Assembly: GCA_002328865.1 (NCBI GenBank)
Contig: DCWO01000103.1
Span: 1-5,464 of the forward strand
From: Dehalococcoidia bacterium UBA2160
Lineage (GTDB): Bacteria; Chloroflexota; Dehalococcoidia; Lucifugimonadales; UBA1123
Length of the DNA: 5,464 bases
Direction of reading: 5' to 3'
The stretch's first letter is position 1. Each line of letters opens with the position of its first letter. Shown one piece after another: positions 1 through 5,294 of this stretch. The notes under the pieces were generated by a model. That model was not told the DNA's origin and searched no databases. It saw only the letters and a program-made list of their open reading frames with translations. The position numbers were made by a program, and so were the translations under genes.

Positions 1-1320
1 GCGGACGGCGCCCTTCATCCTGTAGGTGCTTATCATGCCGGTGAGGACAGCCCGGTCCCATCCCCAGCGCTGGTGCACCCGTTTGATGAGCTCCTCGCGG
101 ATGTTCCGCGGAAAGTCCAGGTCGATGTCGGGCACGGAAGCCATGTCGTCTTGCAGGAACCGCTCCAGCGACAGGTCGAACTTCAGCGGGTCGATGTGGG
201 AGAGGCCGATGAGATAGCCTGTCAACATGGCGACCGACGACCCTCTGCCTCTCCCCGGAGGACGCTCCTCCAGAGGTATCTCGGGGTCGCTCAACCCCAA
301 CTCGATCTGGATGTCGCGGGCGATCTGGATGATGTCGTGGTAGATGAGGAAGAATCCGGCGAGGTCGTGCTTCTTGATGAGGCGGAACTCTTCGCTGAGC
401 CTTTTGCGCACCCGCCAGTTGATGCGTCTGTAGCGTCTGATGGCCGCCTGGCGGCAGAGTTCCTCCAGGTAGCTCAGGGGCGTATGCTCGGGAGGCACGG
501 GATAGTTGGGGAACTTGTAGGCCAGGTCGCGGGTGAGATCGAAAGAGCATCGCTCTGCCACCAGCAACGTGTTGTGCACTGCCTCGGGGCAGTCCCGGAA
601 GAGGGCGGCCATCTCGGCGGGGGACTTGAGGTGGAAGTGGGCGTTGGGCCTGCGCTCCAGGTGGGTCTCCTCGAGGCTCTTGTTGTTGCGGATGGCGACC
701 AGCGCATCCTGGAGCCGGTGGCGGTCCGGCGTGTGATAGTGGACGTTGTTGGTGGCCACGACTTTCACGCCGACCCTCCCGGCCAGCTCCACGAGCTGTC
801 GATTGCGCCGCGTGTCGCCGTGAACCAGGTTCTGCTGAAGCTCAACGAAAACGCTGTCGGCGCCGAGCCAGTCCACGTACTGCCTCAGGATGCCTTCGGC
901 CTCGTCAGTCCGACCCTGAGCGGCCAGGTTGGGGACCGGACCGTTGCGGCAACCCGTGAGCAGCACTACACCCGCGGAGTATTCGGCCAGAAGCTCGACG
1001 TCCAGCTCGGGGTTCCGACGTTCCGCGCCGATGTAGGAGTAGGTGACGAGCTGGCACAGGTTTCCGTAGCCGGCGCGGTCTGAGGCCAACAGCGTCAGGT
1101 GCTGCCCGCCCTGAAGCGTGACCTCGGCGCCGACGATGGGGTTGATGTCCAGACTGCGGGCGACCTGGGCAAACTGCATCGTCGCGCACATGTTGTCGTG
1201 GTCGGTCAGCGCCAGGGCCGGGTAACCCAACTCGACGGCGCGGGCCAGCAGCTCATCGACGGAGGATGCGCCTTCCTGGAAGGAATAGTTGCTGTGGCAG
1301 TGTAGCTCGGCGTAGGTCAT
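1..1320 (-). CDS. dnaE2: Error-prone DNA polymerase III alpha subunit, DnaE2 type (N-terminal 440 residues, cut by window edge)
   Basis: This is a C-family polymerase that extends primers across damaged template, normally working with ImuB at the sliding clamp. The frame begins at ATG 1320 and is open to base 1, so the 3' part lies outside the window. The PHP domain starts at once: YAELHCHSNYSF (residues 3-14, with H7 and H9), LTDHD (39-42, D40/H41) and GAEV (64-67). NNVHYH (191-196) follows, so the PHP metal site looks largely intact. The polymerase core shows PPGRGRGSS (354-362), HIDPLKFDLSLERFL (375-389) and PDIDLDF (397-403). D400 and D402 are the first two catalytic aspartates; the third lies off the edge. 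An in-frame TGA four codons upstream fixes ATG 1320 as the earliest start. I see no clear Shine-Dalgarno sequence. The YAELHCHSN opening and the imuB context favour DnaE2 over the replicative DnaE1. It is the last visible gene of the cassette. Confidence 0.93.
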   Translation of the reverse strand, partial: MTYAELHCHSNYSFQEGASSVDELLARAVELGYPALALTDHDNMCATMQFAQVARSLDINPIVGAEVTLQGGQHLTLLASDRAGYGNLCQLVTYSYIGAERRNPELDVELLAEYSAGVVLLTGCRNGPVPNLAAQGRTDEAEGILRQYVDWLGADSVFVELQQNLVHGDTRRNRQLVELAGRVGVKVVATNNVHYHTPDRHRLQDALVAIRNNKSLEETHLERRPNAHFHLKSPAEMAALFRDCPEAVHNTLLVAERCSFDLTRDLAYKFPNYPVPPEHTPLSYLEELCRQAAIRRYRRINWRVRKRLSEEFRLIKKHDLAGFFLIYHDIIQIARDIQIELGLSDPEIPLEERPPGRGRGSSVAMLTGYLIGLSHIDPLKFDLSLERFLQDDMASVPDIDLDFPRNIREELIKRVHQRWGWDRAVLTGMISTYRMKGAVR

Positions 1321-1487
1321 GGGGTAATTTCACAGGTTTGGCTCTGAAGGTCAGAACATCGGTGCGCTCGACCTTCACTGACGCTGGCTGTTTTGAATCC
1401 CAATCTCCGTTCGTGGTGAGCCTGTCGAACCACTCCGACGGGACAACGTACCGTGCGATTTATGCGACAAACTGACGACTCGATATG
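1321..1487. other. Gap between the DUF6504-like gene and dnaE2, largely repeat DNA
   Basis: No gene is seen here. The middle (1407-1473) is an interspersed repeat that recurs inverted inside the DUF6504 gene. Closer to dnaE2, TGAAGGTC (1345-1352) and GACCTTCA (1370-1377) form an 8-bp inverted repeat with a 17-base loop. Across the DUF6504 stop codon, ACTGAC (1471-1476) pairs with GTCAGT (1487-1492). Neither hairpin is followed by a T-run on the minus strand, so neither is called a terminator. No convincing promoter is visible, which fits dnaE2 being read through from imuB, though a weak internal promoter cannot be excluded. Confidence 0.5.
1407..1473 (-). repeat. Interspersed repeat, copy A (intergenic)
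   Basis: Read on the minus strand, this 67-base stretch matches 2350-2416 on the plus strand at 56 of 67 positions with no gaps. The last 26 bases are identical and contain the core GGTTCGACAGGCTCACCACG. The copies are therefore inverted relative to each other, about 0.9 kb apart. The core resembles short palindromic repeats that I recognise as common between genes of many environmental GC-rich genomes. That resemblance is from memory and was not searched. The similarity fades outside the 67 bases. Confidence 0.8.
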
Positions 1488-2654
1488 TCAGTACCGCTGC
1501 CTGTACCAGGCGCCGTTGAGCATGTCGCGGAAGAGGGTGACGGTTTGGTTGTCCTCCAGCAGCACGTGGTAGTACTTTCGCGATAGGGGTCTGGGTCTCC
1601 ACCACTCTTCGTCTATCTCCCACTGGTCTTCGATGGCGGTTACCTTCAGGATTTTGGCGCCGAGTGGTCGCCCCGCCCCACCCTTGGGAGAAGAAGAAAT
1701 TGGGGACACCCCAAACCCCGGCAGGGACTCCGTCCCCTGCACCCCTGTTTCGGGTGTCTTCTTGCGAGGCGCGCCGAGTGTCGACGCAACCCCTACCTCG
1801 GGAGAAGAAGAGTTTGAGGACGCTTCGACGAACCCCAGCGTCCTGACGAGTCGGGATTGCACCCCTGTTCCCGGGGATGCGTTTTTGTGAGGCACAGCAG
1901 GCGTTTGCGCCCCTGTTGCTGCAGGTGCATTGGACACTCCGAGCGAGCCTCTCACCTCTCTTTCGAGAGCAAAAGCATCTTGAGACACCCCAGACTTCGG
2001 CGTCCCGACGAGTCGGGACTGCGCTCCTGTCGTCGGAGATGCACTGGGTGCGCCGGATGGCAGTTCGTCCCCTCCCTTGGGAGAAGAATTGGGGGGCGTC
2101 TCTATCTTTCTCAGAGAAGTCTTCGCTCCCGTGTCTGCCAGCATGTAGTCGATGGACCGGGTGTCGGGCGACTCCTCCGCCGCAGGCCCCAGGAAAGAGA
2201 AGTCCGGAGATGCCGGCGCCTGCCGTGTCGGGTTGGCGCCGCGCCCGTATTCGGAGGCATCGCCTGGTGAGAATGCAGTCCGAGAACCGGACTCAGGCGG
2301 CGCTTGCCTCTGCGCCTCTGTTTTTGTGTCTCTCGTATCCTGAATTGTAAGTTCGTTGCGTAAGTCACGCGGTACGTTGAATCGTTGGGGTGGTTCGACA
2401 GGCTCACCACGAACGGCAAAAGCCCCTGCTCCGTTCGGCCTGAGCTTGTCTAAGGCCCGGCTGAATCGTGAGGCTGGTCCCGACCCCGACGCAATCGGGG
2501 CCGGGGTCCCGATGCATCGAGACTCGGCGGGCGGCGGCCTCAGGGTTATGGCCACGGGCCTTCCGTGTTCGTCCTCTGTCACGGTTGTTGGGATGGGCGG
2601 GTTTAGGGGTCGAATTGCACCAATGCTTGGCGTCTCTCCGGGATTCTTGACCAC
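1488..2654 (-). CDS. DUF6504-like protein of the mutasome cassette, domain split by a long repeat-derived insert
   Basis: The C-terminal 54 residues (335-388) carry the recognisable part: VTAIEDQWEIDEEWWRPRPL, then SRKYYHVLLEDN and FRDMLNGAWYRQRY. From memory this matches DUF6504, a small family found beside imuB/dnaE2-type genes in Actinobacteria and Chloroflexota. No biochemical role is known to me. Family members are usually about 80-110 residues; this one is 388. The short N-terminal part EHGRPVAITLR (29-39) looks like the start of the same domain. Residues about 40-333 between the halves are Pro/Ser/Gly-rich, probably disordered, and built of repeats. The start is chosen at GTG 2654 because AAGGA lies 10 bases upstream (2669-2665). 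The gene then overlaps the end of imuB by 52 bases, suggesting translational coupling. GTG 2582, 21 bases after the imuB stop, is possible but has no ribosome site. The gene could alternatively be a decaying one whose frame happens to stay open. Confidence 0.72.
   Translation of the reverse strand: MVKNPGETPSIGAIRPLNPPIPTTVTEDEHGRPVAITLRPPPAESRCIGTPAPIASGSGPASRFSRALDKLRPNGAGAFAVRGEPVEPPQRFNVPRDLRNELTIQDTRDTKTEAQRQAPPESGSRTAFSPGDASEYGRGANPTRQAPASPDFSFLGPAAEESPDTRSIDYMLADTGAKTSLRKIETPPNSSPKGGDELPSGAPSASPTTGAQSRLVGTPKSGVSQDAFALEREVRGSLGVSNAPAATGAQTPAVPHKNASPGTGVQSRLVRTLGFVEASSNSSSPEVGVASTLGAPRKKTPETGVQGTESLPGFGVSPISSSPKGGAGRPLGAKILKVTAIEDQWEIDEEWWRPRPLSRKYYHVLLEDNQTVTLFRDMLNGAWYRQRY
1656..2132 (-). 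repeat. Degenerate tandem repeat array inside the DUF6504-like gene
   Basis: In the encoded protein, units begin TGAK at residue 175, TGAQ at 209 and 247, and TGVQ at 263 and 303. The spacings are 34, 38, 16 and 40 residues (102, 114, 48 and 120 bases), and the last unit is 31 residues long. Several units share SRLV near the start, a GFGVS-like centre, SSPKGG or SSSPEVG, and a closing LGA. At DNA level, CCCTTGGGAGAAGAA occurs exactly at 1681-1695 and 2074-2088, with a variant at 1796-1810. The stretches starting near 1849 and 2001 agree at about 26 of 31 bases. The 16-residue unit at 247 is a partial copy. The sequence resembles intergenic repeat DNA rather than a folded domain. Confidence 0.75.
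2002..2019. repeat. Perfect 8-bp hairpin within the tandem array
   Basis: GTCCCGAC and GTCGGGAC pair exactly around a two-base GA centre. A diverged version lies in the neighbouring repeat unit at about 1850-1867, where changes break part of the stem. It is translated as part of SRLVGTP in the DUF6504-like protein. It is best read as the palindromic core of the repeat unit; no operator or terminator role is indicated. Confidence 0.6.
2350..2416 (+). repeat. Interspersed repeat, copy B (inside the DUF6504-like gene)
   Basis: This is the inverted partner of 1407-1473, identical at 56 of 67 bases. Here it is coding: on the minus strand it gives residues 80-102 of the DUF6504-like protein, including VRGEPVEPPQRF. 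The same DNA family is intergenic at copy A and translated at copy B, which is direct evidence that repeat DNA contributes to this protein. Confidence 0.8.
2393..2454. repeat. REP-like inverted pair (imperfect hairpin) in coding sequence
   Basis: The arm 2393-2416, ending in CACGAACGG, pairs with the arm 2431-2454, starting CCGTTCGG. They agree at 18 of 24 positions around a 14-base loop. The left arm is the conserved end of copy B. The pair encodes residues about 67-87 of the DUF6504-like protein. The layout resembles the paired palindromic units of bacterial REP/BIME-type repeats. Further palindromes follow: GACCCCG (2482-2488) pairs with CGGGGTC (2502-2508), and 2506-2523 is a near-perfect palindrome centred on CGATGCATCG. 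The whole stretch from about 2350 to 2523 is therefore repeat-derived. Confidence 0.6.
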
Positions 2655-3787
2655 GGCTCTATGTTCCTTACTTTGAATATGGGCGGCTTCGTGCGAAGAC
2701 GGACCGCCATCTGATGCATCATCTCGCGGAGTTGCTCCTGCCGCCGAACGTCGGAGAACAGGCTGGTCTGGACTCCCGACTCTCCGGTGAGTCCCGCCAG
2801 CGTCAGGCCCAGGTCTTCCAGGGGACCGGGGAGCACCGTGCTGCTCAGCATGGCCCGGAGAAGGCGCGCCGCTGACTCCTTGCCGCCGACTGCTTCTCGA
2901 AAGGCGAGCCCCCGAATCCAGGGCGGGCCGAGCACGACTCTGGCCTCCAGTGTCGCCATGCGGACGTACCGGCCTCTGAGTGCGGCGCGGGAGAAGGCTC
3001 TGCCGAACAGCATCTCCGCCGCCACCAGAAGGGCGTCCAAAGTGACCGTGGGTATCGGGAAGGCCAGGTACTCGTTGACCGTGTCTTCGGCCTCGTCGGA
3101 CACCAGGGGACTGGAGTCGAGTCCGTTGGCCAGTTCCCAGGCCTGACGGCCCTGAGGGCCGAACTGGGCCTGCACCGATCCCAGATCCATGGCCGCCAAC
3201 TGCCCCATGGAGCCGATCCCGTAGCGACGCAGTCGCTCTCGGTCCTCCCAGGTCAGGGGCAGGGCGTCTATGGCCAGGTTCTTGAGATAGTCCGCCGCAC
3301 CGCCATCGGGGACCCTGGTCGCCTGCCCGCCGCTGCTGGACAGCGCGGCCACGTATGCCATGAACTTGCCGTCCGCGACGCCCACGCGCGGGTTCAGGTG
3401 GTGGGGCACGGCATGGATGAGGGAGGTTATCAGCCGGGTCTCGCCGCCGTACATCCGGTCCAGGCCGTCCAGGCCCACGTGGATGCAGCCCACCTCCCCC
3501 TTCTCCACCAGCGGACTGCGCTGACGGAGGGCGGCGACCGCCTTGTTGTAGAGGGCATGGTAGTATGGCACGTCGGCCTTCAGGAGCAAGGCGTTCTTGC
3601 AGCGCGACAGCGCCTCCTGCAACGGCATGCCCGGGACCACGCCCACGGCTTCCGGAGAACTGTCGAGCACCATCTCGCGAGAGTCCGGACCCTCGGTGAC
3701 GATGACGGGTCGGTCGCGCAGGGCCGGGCGTCGCATCAGCTCCGCCTTCATCGGAAGGTGAGTTATCAGCATGCACGCGACCTTCAC
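2603..3787 (-). CDS. imuB: ImuB-type non-catalytic Y-family DNA polymerase homologue
   Basis: In characterised systems ImuB does not synthesise DNA. It bridges the beta sliding clamp and DnaE2 during induced mutagenesis. This 394-residue protein has a Y-family layout, but where active members carry an aspartate in the first strand it reads ITHLPMKAE (8-16). Where they carry IDEAYLD it reads VGLDGLD (104-110), so the catalytic Asp/Glu pair appears as G105/L106. An HhH-like region follows at about 174-220. QTSLF (340-344) fits the QL(S/D)LF clamp-binding consensus. The C-terminus PWSRIPERRQALVQFDP (378-394) resembles the tail of ImuB-like proteins. The start is GTG, chosen because AAAGGAG lies five bases upstream. 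It is the first gene after the SOS-type promoter and overlaps the DUF6504-like gene by 52 bases. No imuA is seen. Confidence 0.88.
   Translation of the reverse strand: MKVACMLITHLPMKAELMRRPALRDRPVIVTEGPDSREMVLDSSPEAVGVVPGMPLQEALSRCKNALLLKADVPYYHALYNKAVAALRQRSPLVEKGEVGCIHVGLDGLDRMYGGETRLITSLIHAVPHHLNPRVGVADGKFMAYVAALSSSGGQATRVPDGGAADYLKNLAIDALPLTWEDRERLRRYGIGSMGQLAAMDLGSVQAQFGPQGRQAWELANGLDSSPLVSDEAEDTVNEYLAFPIPTVTLDALLVAAEMLFGRAFSRAALRGRYVRMATLEARVVLGPPWIRGLAFREAVGGKESAARLLRAMLSSTVLPGPLEDLGLTLAGLTGESGVQTSLFSDVRRQEQLREMMHQMAVRLRTKPPIFKVRNIEPWSRIPERRQALVQFDP
2665..2669 (-). promoter_or_regulatory. Ribosome binding site of the DUF6504-like gene
   Basis: AAGGA on the minus strand lies 10 bases before GTG 2654, inside the coding sequence of imuB. 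The spacing is slightly long, but it is the only purine-rich site near a candidate start. It decides the choice of GTG 2654 over GTG 2582. Confidence 0.5.
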
Positions 3788-3792
3788 GCCGG

Positions 3793-3799
3793 CTCCTTT
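3793..3799 (-). promoter_or_regulatory. Ribosome binding site of imuB
   Basis: AAAGGAG on the minus strand lies five bases before the GTG at 3787. It is a near-ideal Shine-Dalgarno sequence and fixes the GTG as the start. Confidence 0.85.
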
Positions 3800-3848
3800 C
3801 CCGTCCGATTCTGCTAATTTGAACGGACTCTAAATCGGGTGAAGTTAA

Positions 3849-3877
3849 ATTGTACAGAACACTTGTTCGCCTATCAA
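3849..3877 (-). promoter_or_regulatory. Sigma-70-type promoter of the imuB cassette
   Basis: On the minus strand, TTGATA (3877-3872) and TACAAT (3854-3849) are separated by exactly 17 bases. Each differs from the TTGACA/TATAAT consensus at one position. Transcription would start near 3842, giving a leader of about 55 bases before the GTG of imuB. A LexA-type palindrome occupies the spacer, so repressor binding would block polymerase directly. It probably drives imuB, the DUF6504-like gene and dnaE2 together. Confidence 0.8.
3857..3868 (-). promoter_or_regulatory. LexA (SOS) box in the imuB promoter spacer
   Basis: GAACACTTGTTC on the plus strand is a perfect GAAC-N4-GTTC palindrome. Read on the minus strand with flanks, CGAACAAGTGTTCT matches the Bacillus-type consensus CGAACRNRYGTTYG at 13 of 14 positions. 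Its place between the -35 and -10 boxes suits repression by LexA and induction by DNA damage, as is usual for imuB/dnaE2 cassettes. LexA itself is not in the window, so its binding preference in this organism is assumed. Confidence 0.82.
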
Positions 3878-4017
3878 TAGCATATCGAAGGGGTTTCGCT
3901 CGACTTATGTTTAGCAACTGTCTAAGACATCAGAACATGTGTATGCATGGGGGGAGCTAGGGTGAGATGTTGGGTATGCGTGACCCGGCGGTGTCCCGCT
4001 CCTAAGGATTGCGAGGC

Positions 4018-4156
4018 GTAGGGGAGGGTTTCAAACCCTCCCGCGAGTTATGCTCCCTAAAACAGCTTAACGCCGTGTTATACAATCTTCGAAGAGGTAT
4101 GCAATCCGCTATGTGCAATATAGAACGCAACGGGAGGGTTTGAAACCCTCCCCTAC
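4018..4156. repeat. 139-bp element with 26-bp perfect inverted ends
   Basis: The left end 4018-4043 (starting GTAGGGGAGGG) and right end 4131-4156 (ending CCCTCCCCTAC) are exact reverse complements over 26 bases. Each end is itself a hairpin: GGGAGGGTTT pairs with AAACCCTCCC around one base. The 87-base interior has no gene. Its near-central 10-bp palindrome TCTTCGAAGA (4086-4095) lies close to the element's midpoint. No target-site duplication is visible at the borders. It could be a small non-autonomous mobile element or a paired palindromic repeat. The end nearer dinB lies 68 bases past its stop and might help end its transcript, although only a weak T-containing stretch follows. Confidence 0.75.
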
Positions 4157-4223
4157 ACACAGTGGCCTTCATTGAACAAATCGACGTATGACCATCACTG
4201 CGATACTGTCGTCAGCTCGCTGC

Positions 4224-5294
4224 TCAGAACCCCGGCAGGCGGGGTTGGATGACCTCGGGCTCTTCTTCGCTGGCGAAGCCGGAGAGGCCCACGCCCACCA
4301 GGCGGAACATTCGGCCCGGCTCGAGCTCGGCGATCAGCAGGACGCCGGCGGCCTCGGCTATCTGTTCCGAGGCGCTCACCGGCTCCGGAAGCGTGACCTG
4401 CCGGGTGAAGGTCGTGAAGTCCGAGAGCCTGAGTTTGAGCTTGACCGTATAGCCCTGGATGCCTTTGCGATCGAGGTCGCGGGCGACGCGATGGCTCAGC
4501 CTGTTGACCAACTCCTCCAGCGCCTCGGGGTCGCCCGTGTCTTGGCGCAAGGTCGTCTCGGCGCTGACCGACTTGGAGCCACGGTGGGTCTGGACGGGGC
4601 GGTCGTCCTCCCCCAGCCCAAGTTTCTTCATGTACGGGCCGTTGCGTCCGAACATCTTCTTGAGCCAGTCGTCGGATCGCTCGGTCAGGTCTCCGATCGT
4701 CTCGATGCCTTCGGCGCGGAGTCGCTGTTCGGTCTTGGGGCCCACGCCCCAAAGCCTGCCCACGGACAGCGGGGCGAGGAATGCGCGTTCAGCGCCAGGT
4801 TCCACCACCGTGAGACCGTCCGGCTTCTCCAGATCCGACGCAATCTTGGCGACCGACTTGCTGGCGGCGGCGCCCACAGAGATCGTGAGGCCGAGTTCGG
4901 CTTTGACGTGTCGCTTCAGCCTGTAGGCGATCTCTCTCGCGTCATGTCGCGCGGAGACCCGCTCCGTGACGTCCAGGTACGCTTCGTCCATGGAGAGAGG
5001 CTCGATCGTCGGAGTAAGCTCGCGGAAGATGTCCATGACTTTTCGCGAGACTTCGCGATACCGTGTGAAGTTCGAGTTGACCTGTATCGCGTGGGGGCAA
5101 CGTTGCAATGCGGTTCGCATGGGCATGGCGGACCGTATGCCGTATTTGCGAGCTTCGTAGGATGCGGACGCGACCACGCCCCGACCCTCGGGGCTGCCGC
5201 CGACGACCACCGGCTTGCCTCGGATGGCGGGGTTGTCGAGCTGTTCCACCGAGGCGTAGAAGGCGTCGAAATCAGCGTGAAGGATGTGCCGCAT
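4224..5294 (-). CDS. dinB: DNA polymerase IV (Y-family translesion polymerase)
   Basis: This enzyme copies past damaged bases with low fidelity and no proofreading. The 356-residue product is full length for the family. HADFDAFYASVEQ (6-18) carries catalytic D8 and a steric-gate tyrosine at Y13, the position that excludes ribonucleotides. SYEARKYGIRSAMP (45-58) is the conserved finger segment. SMDEAYLD (101-108) supplies catalytic D103 and E104. SKSVAKIASD (145-154) and the HhH segment SVGRLWGVGPKTEQRL (177-192) follow, then the little-finger opening SKSVSAETTLR (240-250). All catalytic residues are present, in contrast to ImuB. The C-terminus IQPRLPGF is only a loose version of a clamp-binding QLxLF motif. 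The start ATG 5294 gives the standard N-terminus; an in-frame TGA (5300-5298) lies one codon upstream. No strong Shine-Dalgarno sequence is visible. It probably has its own promoter, separated from imuB by 436 bases. Confidence 0.96.
   Translation of the reverse strand: MRHILHADFDAFYASVEQLDNPAIRGKPVVVGGSPEGRGVVASASYEARKYGIRSAMPMRTALQRCPHAIQVNSNFTRYREVSRKVMDIFRELTPTIEPLSMDEAYLDVTERVSARHDAREIAYRLKRHVKAELGLTISVGAAASKSVAKIASDLEKPDGLTVVEPGAERAFLAPLSVGRLWGVGPKTEQRLRAEGIETIGDLTERSDDWLKKMFGRNGPYMKKLGLGEDDRPVQTHRGSKSVSAETTLRQDTGDPEALEELVNRLSHRVARDLDRKGIQGYTVKLKLRLSDFTTFTRQVTLPEPVSASEQIAEAAGVLLIAELEPGRMFRLVGVGLSGFASEEEPEVIQPRLPGF

Larger units (their letters stand above)
3788..4223. other. Intergenic region between dinB and imuB
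   Basis: No gene is supported in these 436 bases. The part next to imuB (3788-3877) holds its ribosome site, promoter and LexA-type box. The part next to dinB (4018-4156) is an inverted-repeat element. The stretch between (3878-4017) has no clear structure apart from a weak LexA-like half-match, GAACATGTGTAT, at 3933-3944. It is visibly more AT-rich near 3820-3920 than the flanking genes, as expected of promoter DNA. The whole region falls between two genes read in the same direction. Confidence 0.6.

Noticed and set aside
73..1083. Long plus-strand reading frame of 336 codons
   Set aside because: It lies antisense to dnaE2, whose PHP and catalytic motifs are clear on the minus strand. The plus-strand protein has no recognisable features.
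1345..1377. Terminator between the DUF6504-like gene and dnaE2
   Set aside because: The stem is only 8 bp with a 17-base loop and no T-run on the minus strand. A terminator would also separate dnaE2 from the only good promoter seen.
1656..2132. CRISPR array
   Set aside because: The repeated units are degenerate, of uneven length and without a constant short repeat separated by unique spacers. They read as tandem coding repeats.
1488..3917. A single 809-codon minus-strand protein starting at 3917
   Set aside because: Its first 420 or so codons are an out-of-frame reading of imuB and of the promoter region. Only the part from about 2654 onwards, with its own ribosome site and the DUF6504 segment, is supported.
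3933..3944. Second LexA box upstream of imuB (GAACATGTGTAT)
   Set aside because: Only one half-site is intact, and it lies about 60 bases upstream of the -35 box with no promoter around it. It is noted but not called.
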